DNA of 32,244 nt from an uncultured Oscillospiraceae bacterium (GTDB taxonomy: Bacteria > Bacillota > Clostridia > Oscillospirales > Oscillospiraceae), in the NCBI GenBank assembly GCA_947626085.1, contig CANQQU010000020.1, positions 1 to 32,244 of the forward strand, written 5' to 3'. Positions 14,268-22,009 of this stretch are shown piece after piece. The notes under the pieces were generated by a model. It searched no databases, was not told the origin of the DNA, and worked only from the letters and a program-made list of their open reading frames with translations. Each line of letters opens with the position of its first letter. Within the stretch, counting starts at the first letter, position 1. The position numbers and the translations under genes were made by a program.

Positions 14268-15389
14268 TCAGCCCCGCCGGGCGCCGATCATGCGGGCCGC
14301 CTGGAGAAGCTGGTCCTCCCGCTGGCCGAAAAAGTAGCGGTAGGCGGCGCAGAGGGCGGTTTTCCCCGGCCCCTCCGGAGAACCGGCCCGTTCCCGGCGG
14401 CAGCCGTTCCGGCATAGGGGATAGTACCGGCAGGCCCGGCACGCCGCCGGCGCCGGGCAGGACGCCTCCACGAACTGCCTGGCGGTTTGGCTCTGGGCCA
14501 TATCCTCCAGGGAATCGGTTTGGACGTTTCCCAGCCGCCACTGGTCCAGGGCGTAAAAGTCGCAGGGGTAGACCTCGCCGTCGCTCTCCACGGTGAAGCC
14601 CACGGAGCAGCGGCCTACCATATTGCAGGCCTCCGGCGGCAGGCCCAGCAGGATGCCGATCCAGTTGTCCAGATGGCGGACGCTGACGTAGATTCCCTCC
14701 AGCAGGTCCCGGAACCACAGATCGAACACCCGGACCAGGAATTCGCCATAGTCCTGAGGCGGCAGGCTGTAGCTTTGCCCGCCGGGGGGACTGTCCAGGG
14801 GGTCCAGGCAGGGGATGAATTGGAGGCGGCGGAAGCCCCGGCCGGTGAAAAAGCGGTAGACCTGCTCCGGCTGCTGGGCGACCGGGCCCGTGACCACGCA
14901 GAGAATATTCAATTCTGCCCCGGCCCGCCGCAAAAGCCCGGCGGCCCGCATGGCCCGCTGGAAGGTGCCCCGGTCCTCCGCGTCCCGCCGGTAAAGGTCG
15001 TGGAGCCGGGCCGGGCCATCCAGGGAAAGCCCGGTCAGGAACCGGTTCTCCGCCAAAAATGCTGCCCAGGTCTCGTCGATGGCCAGACCGTTGGTTTGCA
15101 GGCTGTGATACACCCGCAAGCCGGGCCTTAAGTATTTTTTCTCGAATTTCAGAAAATTCCTGTAAAAATCCAGCCCCGCCAGGGTGGGCTCGCCGCCCTG
15201 GAACAGGAAGCTGCAGCTGCCCTCCGCGGCGGCCAGGGCGGCCGCCACCGTCCGCTCCAGCACCTCCGGGGACATCACGCCCCGGTTGGGGACCTGACGA
15301 CGGGCGGCCTCATCCCGGTAGAAGCAGTAGGCGCACCGCATCTGGCAGGCCGAGGAGGCGGGCTTGATCATCACCGTTAAATTCCGCAT
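14268..15389 (-). CDS. Anaerobic sulfatase-maturating enzyme (radical SAM/SPASM)
   Basis: A 373-residue cytoplasmic radical SAM enzyme that oxidises the active-site Cys or Ser of type I sulfatases to formylglycine without oxygen. The radical SAM cluster motif C15-x3-C19-x2-C22 (CQMRCAYCF) is near the N-terminus. QGGEPTL (about 63-69) is the SAM-contact GGEP. The C-terminal SPASM region has C-x-V-G-F-T...YPCDFYAL and CPAPAACRACRYYPLCRNGC for two more iron-sulfur clusters. The start at 15389 lies 1 base beyond the AraC stop, so translation is coupled; longer frames only shadow that gene. A Cys-type sulfatase is encoded at 22006-23361 in the divergent arm and is its obvious client. Confidence 0.92.
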   Translation of the reverse strand: MRNLTVMIKPASSACQMRCAYCFYRDEAARRQVPNRGVMSPEVLERTVAAALAAAEGSCSFLFQGGEPTLAGLDFYRNFLKFEKKYLRPGLRVYHSLQTNGLAIDETWAAFLAENRFLTGLSLDGPARLHDLYRRDAEDRGTFQRAMRAAGLLRRAGAELNILCVVTGPVAQQPEQVYRFFTGRGFRRLQFIPCLDPLDSPPGGQSYSLPPQDYGEFLVRVFDLWFRDLLEGIYVSVRHLDNWIGILLGLPPEACNMVGRCSVGFTVESDGEVYPCDFYALDQWRLGNVQTDSLEDMAQSQTARQFVEASCPAPAACRACRYYPLCRNGCRRERAGSPEGPGKTALCAAYRYFFGQREDQLLQAARMIGARRG

Positions 15390-15390
15390 A

Positions 15391-16242
15391 TCAAGCCTTC
15401 GACGGAATATCCGCCGGATGGGTCCGCACCGCCTGGCGGTATTCCAGGGGCGTCTTTCCCACCAGCTTTTTGAAGCGCTGGCTGAAGTAGCTGGGGCTGG
15501 AAAAGCCGGTGATGGCGCTGATCTGGCTGACGGTATAGTCCGAGTTTTCCAAAAGATGCTTGCTCTCCGCGATCCGGTGGGCCAACAGATAGCTGATGGG
15601 GCTGCACCCGATCTCCTTATTAAAGGCATGGGCCAGGTAGTGCTTGCTCATGTGGGAGATCTCCGCCAGGGTGTCCAGGGTGATATCCTCCTGAAAATGC
15701 TCGTCCATGTACTGCTTGACCCGGGCGCACTCCAGGCTGCTCCTGGTCTCGTCCAGGACCAGGCTCCGCTGGGCGATGCGGCGGCGGAGCAGGATCAGAA
15801 AGACCCGGGCCAGACCGGCGCACACCTCCAGATAGTTCTCCTGCCGCTCCTCGCACTCCCGAAGAATGGCCTCGGGATAAAACCGGTAGTCGTCCCCTTC
15901 GCTGCTCTGGAGACGGAAGAGTCGCTGCTCCGTGCCGCCGGGGGCCTGAAACTGGACCCCCTCGATGCCCAGCACGATGTATTCCAGGGGGTTACTGGCA
16001 AAGGACAGCTCCGTGTGCATGGTGTAGGGATTGACCACCACCAAATCGCCTGGGTGGAGGGGCAAGTCCTGGGACTCCATCCGGAAAAAGCCCTTCCCGC
16101 TCAAAACATAGAAGATCTCGGCGCAGTAGTGGGAGTGGAGCAGGCTGTGCCAGTCGTTTTCGCATTTGCTGTGGGAGATGTACAGGAGCCGGAAGTCCTG
16201 CCCCGCCTCTTGATATTCGATGTCATAGCGCTGGATGCCCAT
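15391..16242 (-). CDS. AraC-family transcriptional regulator with cupin sensor domain
   Basis: A 283-residue regulator. The N-terminal ~110 residues form a cupin-type ligand-binding domain (HSLLHSHYCAEIFYVLSGKGFFRME...LHPGDLVVVNPYTMHTE). The C-terminal ~100 residues carry the two AraC helix-turn-helix motifs: ITLDTLAEISHMSKHYLAHAFNKEIG and YTVSQISAITGFSSPSYFSQRFKKLVGKTPLEYR. The ATG at 16242 is preceded by GAGGGGG at good spacing; two earlier in-frame starts (16266, 16257) lie in or before that site. It is the first gene of the minus operon and faces the sugar transporter arm across a 370-base control region. The natural reading is that it senses the imported sugar and activates both arms. 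Confidence 0.93.
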   Translation of the reverse strand: MGIQRYDIEYQEAGQDFRLLYISHSKCENDWHSLLHSHYCAEIFYVLSGKGFFRMESQDLPLHPGDLVVVNPYTMHTELSFASNPLEYIVLGIEGVQFQAPGGTEQRLFRLQSSEGDDYRFYPEAILRECEERQENYLEVCAGLARVFLILLRRRIAQRSLVLDETRSSLECARVKQYMDEHFQEDITLDTLAEISHMSKHYLAHAFNKEIGCSPISYLLAHRIAESKHLLENSDYTVSQISAITGFSSPSYFSQRFKKLVGKTPLEYRQAVRTHPADIPSKA

Positions 16243-16509
16243 AGAACGCCCCCTCATTTTGTGCAAATACTTTACAAATATTGCTTTACCAGAAATCGGA
16301 ATAAAAACCTGCCCTCGCGGGGAGCCACACTAATTTTAACAACAGGCTCGGGAAATGTCAAGGCAAAATTGGAGGATGTGTGCCATGCGCCCCTTGAAAA
16401 GCGGCAAAAAATTACGCAAAATGTCCATAATGACCCGTTCAAATTCCAATTTCTATGGATAACATGCCGAAAATAGCAGGATATATAAAATATACAGCAA
16501 CTTATCACA
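16243..16509. promoter_or_regulatory. Divergent control region between AraC and the sugar operon
   Basis: A non-coding, AT-rich stretch relative to its surroundings. It contains a short direct repeat AATGTCC/AATGACC (16420-16426 and 16429-16435) and a GC dyad CCCTCGCGGGG (16312-16322) that resembles the operator at 16517-16530. These are candidate AraC or repressor sites. No clear sigma-A promoter for the AraC gene could be picked out and no coding frame is convincing. Confidence 0.45.
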
Positions 16510-16538
16510 TTGCCAATTCCCCGCGGGGAAGCTATAAT
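16510..16538 (+). promoter_or_regulatory. Promoter of the sugar ABC/GH112/sulfatase operon
   Basis: TTGCCA (16510-16515), a 17-base spacer and a perfect TATAAT (16533-16538). The predicted start is near 16545, giving a leader of about 68 bases ending in AAGGAGG. Confidence 0.85.
16517..16530. promoter_or_regulatory. 14-bp perfect palindrome inside the promoter spacer (candidate operator)
   Basis: TTCCCCGCGGGGAA occupies nearly the whole spacer between -35 and -10. A protein bound here would block RNA polymerase, so it looks like a repressor operator. No repressor gene adjoins it, and an AraC protein would more typically bind direct repeats upstream. Confidence 0.6.
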
Positions 16539-16612
16539 CTAGTTAATTCCATGGCGAAAGACCCAGCTGTGGAATAGACAACATTTACACAATCAATTAA
16601 GGAGGAAATGAA

Positions 16613-17926
16613 ATGAAGAAGCTTTTCGCTCTGCTGCTGGCAGCGGTCATGGTCCTGGGCCTCGTGGCCTGCGGCCCTTCCGGCAATGACCAGACCGAGC
16701 CGCCCAAGACCGACGACAACCAGACCCAGGCACCCGGCAAAGGGACCGAGCCGCCCCAGACCAACGCCCCCGAGGGCAAGAAGTACGAGGGCGTGACCCT
16801 GAACTACTGGTCCATGTGGAGCGCCGGCGAGCCCCAGGCCACTGTGATCGAGCAGGCCGCCGCCGCTTTTGAGGCGGAGACCGGCGCCCACATCAACATC
16901 GAGTGGAAGGGCCGGGACATCAACACCCTGCTGTCCGCTTCTCTCGAGGCCGGCGACGCCATCGACATCTTCGAGGACGACTACAACCGGATCGGCAACG
17001 TCTACAAGGACTACACCGCCGACCTGACCGAGATGGCCGCGGCCGCGGACTACGCCAGCCACAGCTATCCCATCTTCGCCGCTCAGTCCATCGCCTGGGC
17101 CGGCTATCTGAACAGCATCGTGGAGCAGCCCCAGATCGGCGGCATCTTCTACAACCGGGACGCCTTCGAGCAGGCCAGCATCACCGATCTGCCCACCACC
17201 TGGACGGAATTCCTGGACGTCTGCCAGAAGCTGAAGGACGCCGGCATCGCGCCTCTGGCCCAGGACAGCGCTTACTGCAACTTCACCTTCTACAATCAGC
17301 TGGTCCGCCATCTTGGCGAGGACGGCATCGCCGCGCTGCGGGACAACGGCCACTGGGCGGAGAATGAGGACGCTGTCGCCGCCGCCCAGGAGCTCATCGA
17401 CCTGATCAACGCCGGCTACCTGGTGGACGGCGCTCCCGACGAGTATCCCGCCAGCCAGAACAAGGTCGGCACCGGCGAGGCGGCCATGGTGGTCTGCGGC
17501 AACTATGTGACCGCCGAGGTTGACAGCGTCATGGGCGACACCAACTGGGGCCTGATCAACTATCCCGCCGTGGAAGGCGGTGCGGATCCCAACTCCGTGT
17601 ACATCGGCGCCAACGGCCTGGCCATTGCCTCCTACAGCGAGAACAAGCAGGCGGCCTTCGACTTCTGCATGTACCTGGTCACCGGCGAGTGGGATCAGAA
17701 GATGGCCGACACCGCCAAGCAGATCCCCGCTGATCCCAGCAACACCTGCTCCTACCTGCCCACTGCCGTCGATACCCTGAAGAACGCGGACGCCACCTTC
17801 GGTTGGTGCACCGGCTTGAACACCCACGCCGCTTGGGGCACCATGAAGACCCTGTTCGTTGAGCTCTTCGAGGGCAAGTACGCCACCGGCGCGGACTTCT
17901 GCGCGGCCATCGACGCGCTGTACTAA
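16613..17926 (+). CDS. ABC transporter sugar-binding lipoprotein
   Basis: A 437-residue extracellular solute-binding lipoprotein (family 1, carbohydrate type). The signal peptide MKKLFALLLAAVMVLGLVAC ends in a lipobox with Cys20. A flexible acidic/Pro/Gln linker (about 22-55) tethers the binding domain to the membrane. The mature part begins VTLNYWSMWSAGEPQ, followed by typical segments such as IFYNRDAFEQASITDLPTTWTEFLDVC and AMVVCGNYVTAEV. An AAGGAGG leader site and a consensus promoter suggest high expression. It is followed by an internal terminator hairpin and then the two permeases. Context with GH112 suggests galacto-N-biose or lacto-N-biose as ligand, perhaps sulfated; this is inference. 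Confidence 0.93.
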   Translation: MKKLFALLLAAVMVLGLVACGPSGNDQTEPPKTDDNQTQAPGKGTEPPQTNAPEGKKYEGVTLNYWSMWSAGEPQATVIEQAAAAFEAETGAHINIEWKGRDINTLLSASLEAGDAIDIFEDDYNRIGNVYKDYTADLTEMAAAADYASHSYPIFAAQSIAWAGYLNSIVEQPQIGGIFYNRDAFEQASITDLPTTWTEFLDVCQKLKDAGIAPLAQDSAYCNFTFYNQLVRHLGEDGIAALRDNGHWAENEDAVAAAQELIDLINAGYLVDGAPDEYPASQNKVGTGEAAMVVCGNYVTAEVDSVMGDTNWGLINYPAVEGGADPNSVYIGANGLAIASYSENKQAAFDFCMYLVTGEWDQKMADTAKQIPADPSNTCSYLPTAVDTLKNADATFGWCTGLNTHAAWGTMKTLFVELFEGKYATGADFCAAIDALY

Positions 17927-17968
17927 GATCGTATTTCGTCCCTACGCTGCGAATTGACCATCTCTGTG

Positions 17969-18004
17969 AAACAGGCGACGCCTCATACGGCGCCGCCTGT
18001 TTTT
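17969..18004 (+). terminator. Intra-operon terminator/attenuator after the binding-protein gene
   Basis: A stem of about 11 pairs with one A-C mismatch (17971-17982 with 17989-18000) and a 6-base loop runs into TTTTT. It sits between the binding protein and the first permease, 30 bases before the latter's ATG. Partial termination would yield more binding protein than permease. Confidence 0.8.
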
Positions 18005-18033
18005 CTGAAACCCGGATTTGAGGTGATTCTGAA

Positions 18034-18927
18034 ATGAGAAAGAACAAAGCCATGATCGCCTGCTTTATCGCACCCACCGTGGTCACCCTGGTGCTGATGT
18101 ACCTGTATCCCGTGGCACGGACGGTGCTGATGAGCTTTTTCCATGTGACGAATCTGACGGCCAGCACCAGCACCTGGACCTTCAACGGCCTGGAAAATTA
18201 CTTCAAGATCCTCCACACCGCCGATTTTATCACCTCCATGAAGAATATGCTGCTCATCTGGCTGGTAGGCGGCGTGATCACCCTGGCGCTGTCCATGATG
18301 ATGGCGGTGATCCTGACCAGCGGCATTCGGGGAAAGAAATTCTTCCGGGCCGCCATCTATCTGCCCAATATCATCAGCGCCGTGGCCCTGGCCACCATGT
18401 GGGTGCAGTACATCTTCAACTACGACTACGGCCTGCTCAACACGATGCTGGAAATGATCGGCGTGAAATCCGTCCGCTGGCTGGGAACCGATTTGAAATT
18501 CTGGTCCATGATGGCTGCCTTCATCTTCGGCTCCGTGGGCTACTATATGCTCATTTACATCAGCGGCATCGAGGGGATCCCCCAGGATTTGTTTGAGGCC
18601 GCCACGTTGGACGGCGCCGGGAAGGTGCGCCAGTTCTTCTCCATCACCATGCCGCTGCTGAAGGGCATTTTGAAGACCTCCATCACCTTCTGGAGCATCA
18701 ACGCCACCACCTTCTTCCTGTGGACCAAGATGTTCTCTCCGGTGAACACCGAGGGCTCCACCATTGTGCCGGTGGTGTACCTATACGATACGGTATTCGG
18801 CGGGAAGGGCGTCGTCAACCTGGACGCAGGCGCCGGCGCGGCGGTGGGCGTGGTGCTGGCCATCATCATCGTCATCGTGTACGCGCTGACCAATCTGCTG
18901 ATCAAAGACGGCGACCTGGAGTATTAA
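18034..18927 (+). CDS. ABC sugar transporter permease, MalF/UgpA type
   Basis: A 297-residue inner-membrane permease with six predicted membrane segments, the first at about residues 8-30 (ACFIAPTVVTLVLMYLYPVARTVLMSFF). The cytoplasmic EAA loop that docks the ATPase is GIPQDLFEAATLDGAGKVRQFFSITMPLL (about 186-214). A GAGGTGATT site precedes the ATG. It pairs with the next gene to form the channel. No ATPase is encoded in the operon, so a shared MsmX/MalK-like ATPase elsewhere probably energises it, as is common for Firmicute oligosaccharide importers. Confidence 0.93.
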   Translation: MRKNKAMIACFIAPTVVTLVLMYLYPVARTVLMSFFHVTNLTASTSTWTFNGLENYFKILHTADFITSMKNMLLIWLVGGVITLALSMMMAVILTSGIRGKKFFRAAIYLPNIISAVALATMWVQYIFNYDYGLLNTMLEMIGVKSVRWLGTDLKFWSMMAAFIFGSVGYYMLIYISGIEGIPQDLFEAATLDGAGKVRQFFSITMPLLKGILKTSITFWSINATTFFLWTKMFSPVNTEGSTIVPVVYLYDTVFGGKGVVNLDAGAGAAVGVVLAIIIVIVYALTNLLIKDGDLEY

Positions 18928-18940
18928 GGGGGTGCGCGGG

Positions 18941-19807
18941 ATGTTCAAAAGGAAAAAATATCACGAGAAAATCAACTGGCGCAAGGAATTGTCGCTGCTG
19001 CCCGGCTATATCGTTGTGACCCTCTGGGTCCTGTTTACGGCGGTGATGCTGTTCTGGATCTTCGCGGCCAGTCTGTCCACCTCCAAGGAGATCTTCTCCG
19101 GCAAGGTCCTGGAATTTGCCACCGGCTTCCATTGGGAGAACTATGTGACCGCCTGGAAGACGCAGAATGTGTCCGTGTTCTTTGCCAACTCCCTGCTGTA
19201 CTCCCTGGTGTCCTGCGCGGGGGTGCTTATCATCTCCGCGCCGGCGGCCTATGTGCTGTCCCGCTGGGGCTTTGTCGGCAGCAAAGCCATTCGGATCGGC
19301 CTGGTCATCGCCATGAGCGTGCCCACCATCATGATCATCATGCCGCTGTACTCTCTGGCGGTGCAGTGGGGGATCAAGGGGCGCATCCTGCTGATGGCGC
19401 TGTATATCATGCTCCGGGTGCCCTATACGGCCATCTACCTGCTGGACTTTTTCTCCACGCTGTCCACGACCTATGAGGAGGCGGCGGCCCTGGACGGCTG
19501 CCCGCCGGCCAAGACCTTCTGGGCCATTATGCTTCCCCTGGTGCAGCCCGCGGTGGTCACCGTGACGATCTTCAACTTCCTGTCCGTGTGGAACGAGTTC
19601 TTCATGGCCCTGATCTTCACCCCCGAGGGAAGCGCGACGCCTGTGGGCGTGGGCCTGCTGCAAATCGTCAACGCCATGAAGTACACCGGCAATTACGGCG
19701 GACTGTTCGCGGCGGTGATCATCGTGTTCCTGCCCACCTTCCTGCTGTATTTGTTCCTGTCTGAGAAAATCATTGCCGGCGTTACCGGAGGCGGCGTAAA
19801 GGGTTGA
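18941..19807 (+). CDS. ABC sugar transporter permease, MalG/UgpE type
   Basis: A 288-residue inner-membrane permease, partner of the preceding one. Six hydrophobic segments are visible (for example ELSLLPGYIVVTLWVLFTAVMLFWIFAASL at the N-terminus and FAAVIIVFLPTFLLYLFL near the end). The EAA loop is TYEEAAALDGCPPAKTFWAIMLPL. I prefer the ATG at 18941: AAGGGGG (18926-18932) is then 8 bases upstream, whereas the GTG at 18932 lies inside that site. It starts 13 bases after the first permease and ends 15 bases before the GH112 gene, so all are one operon. Confidence 0.93.
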   Translation: MFKRKKYHEKINWRKELSLLPGYIVVTLWVLFTAVMLFWIFAASLSTSKEIFSGKVLEFATGFHWENYVTAWKTQNVSVFFANSLLYSLVSCAGVLIISAPAAYVLSRWGFVGSKAIRIGLVIAMSVPTIMIIMPLYSLAVQWGIKGRILLMALYIMLRVPYTAIYLLDFFSTLSTTYEEAAALDGCPPAKTFWAIMLPLVQPAVVTVTIFNFLSVWNEFFMALIFTPEGSATPVGVGLLQIVNAMKYTGNYGGLFAAVIIVFLPTFLLYLFLSEKIIAGVTGGGVKG

Positions 19808-19822
19808 GGAAAGGAAAATGAA

Positions 19823-22009
19823 ATGGAATCGAGGATCAACAGCATGAATGATTTAACCGGCCGCGTCACCATCCCCACCGACCTGGACGTGGTGCCGGAA
19901 ACGCTGGCGGTGGTGAAACGTCTGGGCGCCGACGCCATCCGGGACTGCGACGGGACCGAGTTCCCGGCGGAGCTGCGAAACGTGGGGGCGAAGGTCTACG
20001 CCACCTATTATACCACCCGGAAGGACAACGCCTGGGTCAAGGCCAACCCGGAGGAAGTCCAGCAGTGCTATATCATGACCGGCTTCCGAACCGCCGCCGG
20101 CGGCCCTCTGGAGATCGAGCTGCTGGAAGGCGTCAGCCCCGAGCTGATGCGGGTAAACGGCCGGGACGACCCGAAGCGGTGGTGGGAGGTCATGGACCGC
20201 ACGGCAGGCACGGTGGTGAGCGAGTGGACGTTCGACGAGGCAAGGAGCGCCGTGATCATCCCCGGGCCGAAAGCCTACCATGAGTACACCGTCAGCTTCC
20301 TGGCCTACCTTATTTGGGACCCGGTGCATATGTACAACGCCGTCACCAACGGCTGGACCAATTTTGAGCATCAGATCACCTTCGATGTGCGCCAGCCCAA
20401 GAGCCACGCCTACGCTCTGGAACGGCTCCGGCGGTTCTGCCGGGAGCATCCCTATGTGGACGTGATCCGCTTCACCACCTTTTTCCACCAGTTCACCCTG
20501 ATTTTCGACGAGCTGAAGCGGGAAAAGTATGTGGATTGGTACGGATACAGCGCCTCGGTGAGCCCCTACATCTTAGAGCGATTCGAGAAGGAGGCAGGCT
20601 ACCCCTTCCGGCCCGAGTACATCATCGATCAGGGCTACTACAACAACCAGTACCGCTCCCCCACCCGGGAATACCTGGATTTCATGGCCTTCCAGCGCCG
20701 GGAGGTGGCCGCCCTGGCTAAAGAGTTGGTGGACATCGTCCACGAGTACGGCAAGGAGGCCATGATGTTCCTGGGGGACCACTGGATCGGCACCGAACCG
20801 TTTATGGACGAGTTCCCCTCCATCGGGCTGGACGCGGTGGTGGGCAGCGTGGGCAACGGCTCCACCCTGCGCCTGATCAGCGACATCCCCGGCGTCAAGT
20901 ACACCGAGGGCCGCTTCCTGCCCTATTTCTTCCCGGACACCTTCCACGAGGGCGGCGACCCCATCGGGGAGGCCCGGATCAATTGGATCACCGCCCGGCG
21001 GGCCATCCTCCGCAGTCCCATCGACCGGATCGGCTACGGCGGCTATCTGAAGCTGGCCCTGGAGGCCCCTGGGTTCCTGGACTATGTGGAGCAGGTGTGC
21101 GACGAGTTCCGGCAGCTCTACGCCAACGTCCAGGGTGCCAAGCCCTACTGCGTCAAGACCGTGGCGGTACTCAACGCCTGGGGGAAAACCCGCTCCTGGG
21201 GCTGCCACATGGTCCACCACGCCCTGTATTACAGGAAAAACTACAGCTACGCCGGCGTGATCGAGGCCCTTTCCGGGGCGCCCTTCGACGTGCGGTTCTT
21301 GAGCTTCCAGGATCTCAAGGAGGATCCGGGGGCCCTGGACGGTGTGGACGTGCTTCTGAACATCGGCGACGGCGACACGGCCCACACCGGCGGCGTAGTC
21401 TGGGAGGACCCGGAGATCCCAGCGGCGGTCCGGGGCTTCATCCACCGGGGCGGCGGCTTCATCGGCGTGGGCGAGCCCTCCGGCCACCAGTATCAGGGCC
21501 ACTATTTTCAGCTGGCCCAGGCCCTGGGGGTGGAGAAGGAGACCGGGGCCACCCTGGGCTACGACAAGTACAACTGGGAGGAGCATCCCGATCATTTCAT
21601 TCTCCGGGACTGCCCCAGGGATGTGGACTTCGGCCACTGTCCCGCCGATATCTACGCCCTGCCCGGGGCCCAGGTGCTGATCCAGCGGGACCGGGACGTG
21701 CGGCTGGCGGTCAACGAATTTGGCGGGGGCCGGTGCGTCTACATCTGCGGCCTTCCCTACAGCTTTTCCAACAGCCGGCTGCTCCACCGGGCCATCCTCT
21801 GGGCGGCCCATGGGGAGGAGGAGCTGTACCGCTGGTTCAGCTCCAACTGGAACGTGGAGGTCCACGCCTATGTAGGCAGCGGGAAATACTGCGTCGTCAA
21901 CAACACCAACGAGCGCCAAGAGACCACCATCTGGACGGACAGCGGCAGCTTTGCGGTGGCGCTTGCCCCCAGCGAGATCCGCTGGTATCCAATCGAGGAA
22001 AGCCAATGA
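19823..22009 (+). CDS. GH112 galacto-N-biose/lacto-N-biose phosphorylase
   Basis: A 728-residue cytoplasmic phosphorylase of family GH112. Enzymes of this family cleave Gal-beta-1,3-GalNAc (galacto-N-biose) and/or Gal-beta-1,3-GlcNAc (lacto-N-biose) with phosphate, yielding galactose 1-phosphate and the free HexNAc. The N-terminus GRVTIPTDLDVVPETLAVV...DAIRDCDGTEFP is highly characteristic. GDHWIGTEP (318-326) carries Asp319, which by position corresponds to the general acid of the bifidobacterial enzyme (Asp313). The length matches the family. It is preceded by GAGGAAAGG and overlaps the sulfatase start by 4 bases. A galactosyl-rhamnose phosphorylase is the main alternative; the NahK-like kinase in the locus argues for HexNAc. 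No signal peptide, so the disaccharide must be imported first. Confidence 0.93.
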   Translation: MESRINSMNDLTGRVTIPTDLDVVPETLAVVKRLGADAIRDCDGTEFPAELRNVGAKVYATYYTTRKDNAWVKANPEEVQQCYIMTGFRTAAGGPLEIELLEGVSPELMRVNGRDDPKRWWEVMDRTAGTVVSEWTFDEARSAVIIPGPKAYHEYTVSFLAYLIWDPVHMYNAVTNGWTNFEHQITFDVRQPKSHAYALERLRRFCREHPYVDVIRFTTFFHQFTLIFDELKREKYVDWYGYSASVSPYILERFEKEAGYPFRPEYIIDQGYYNNQYRSPTREYLDFMAFQRREVAALAKELVDIVHEYGKEAMMFLGDHWIGTEPFMDEFPSIGLDAVVGSVGNGSTLRLISDIPGVKYTEGRFLPYFFPDTFHEGGDPIGEARINWITARRAILRSPIDRIGYGGYLKLALEAPGFLDYVEQVCDEFRQLYANVQGAKPYCVKTVAVLNAWGKTRSWGCHMVHHALYYRKNYSYAGVIEALSGAPFDVRFLSFQDLKEDPGALDGVDVLLNIGDGDTAHTGGVVWEDPEIPAAVRGFIHRGGGFIGVGEPSGHQYQGHYFQLAQALGVEKETGATLGYDKYNWEEHPDHFILRDCPRDVDFGHCPADIYALPGAQVLIQRDRDVRLAVNEFGGGRCVYICGLPYSFSNSRLLHRAILWAAHGEEELYRWFSSNWNVEVHAYVGSGKYCVVNNTNERQETTIWTDSGSFAVALAPSEIRWYPIEESQ

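Noticed and set aside
20573-22006. A 477-codon antisense frame inside the GH112 gene
   Set aside because: Low-complexity composition, no ribosome site, and fully covered by a well-conserved gene. Similar shadows under the binding protein (16532-17827) and MATE gene (7620-8756) were dropped for the same reason.
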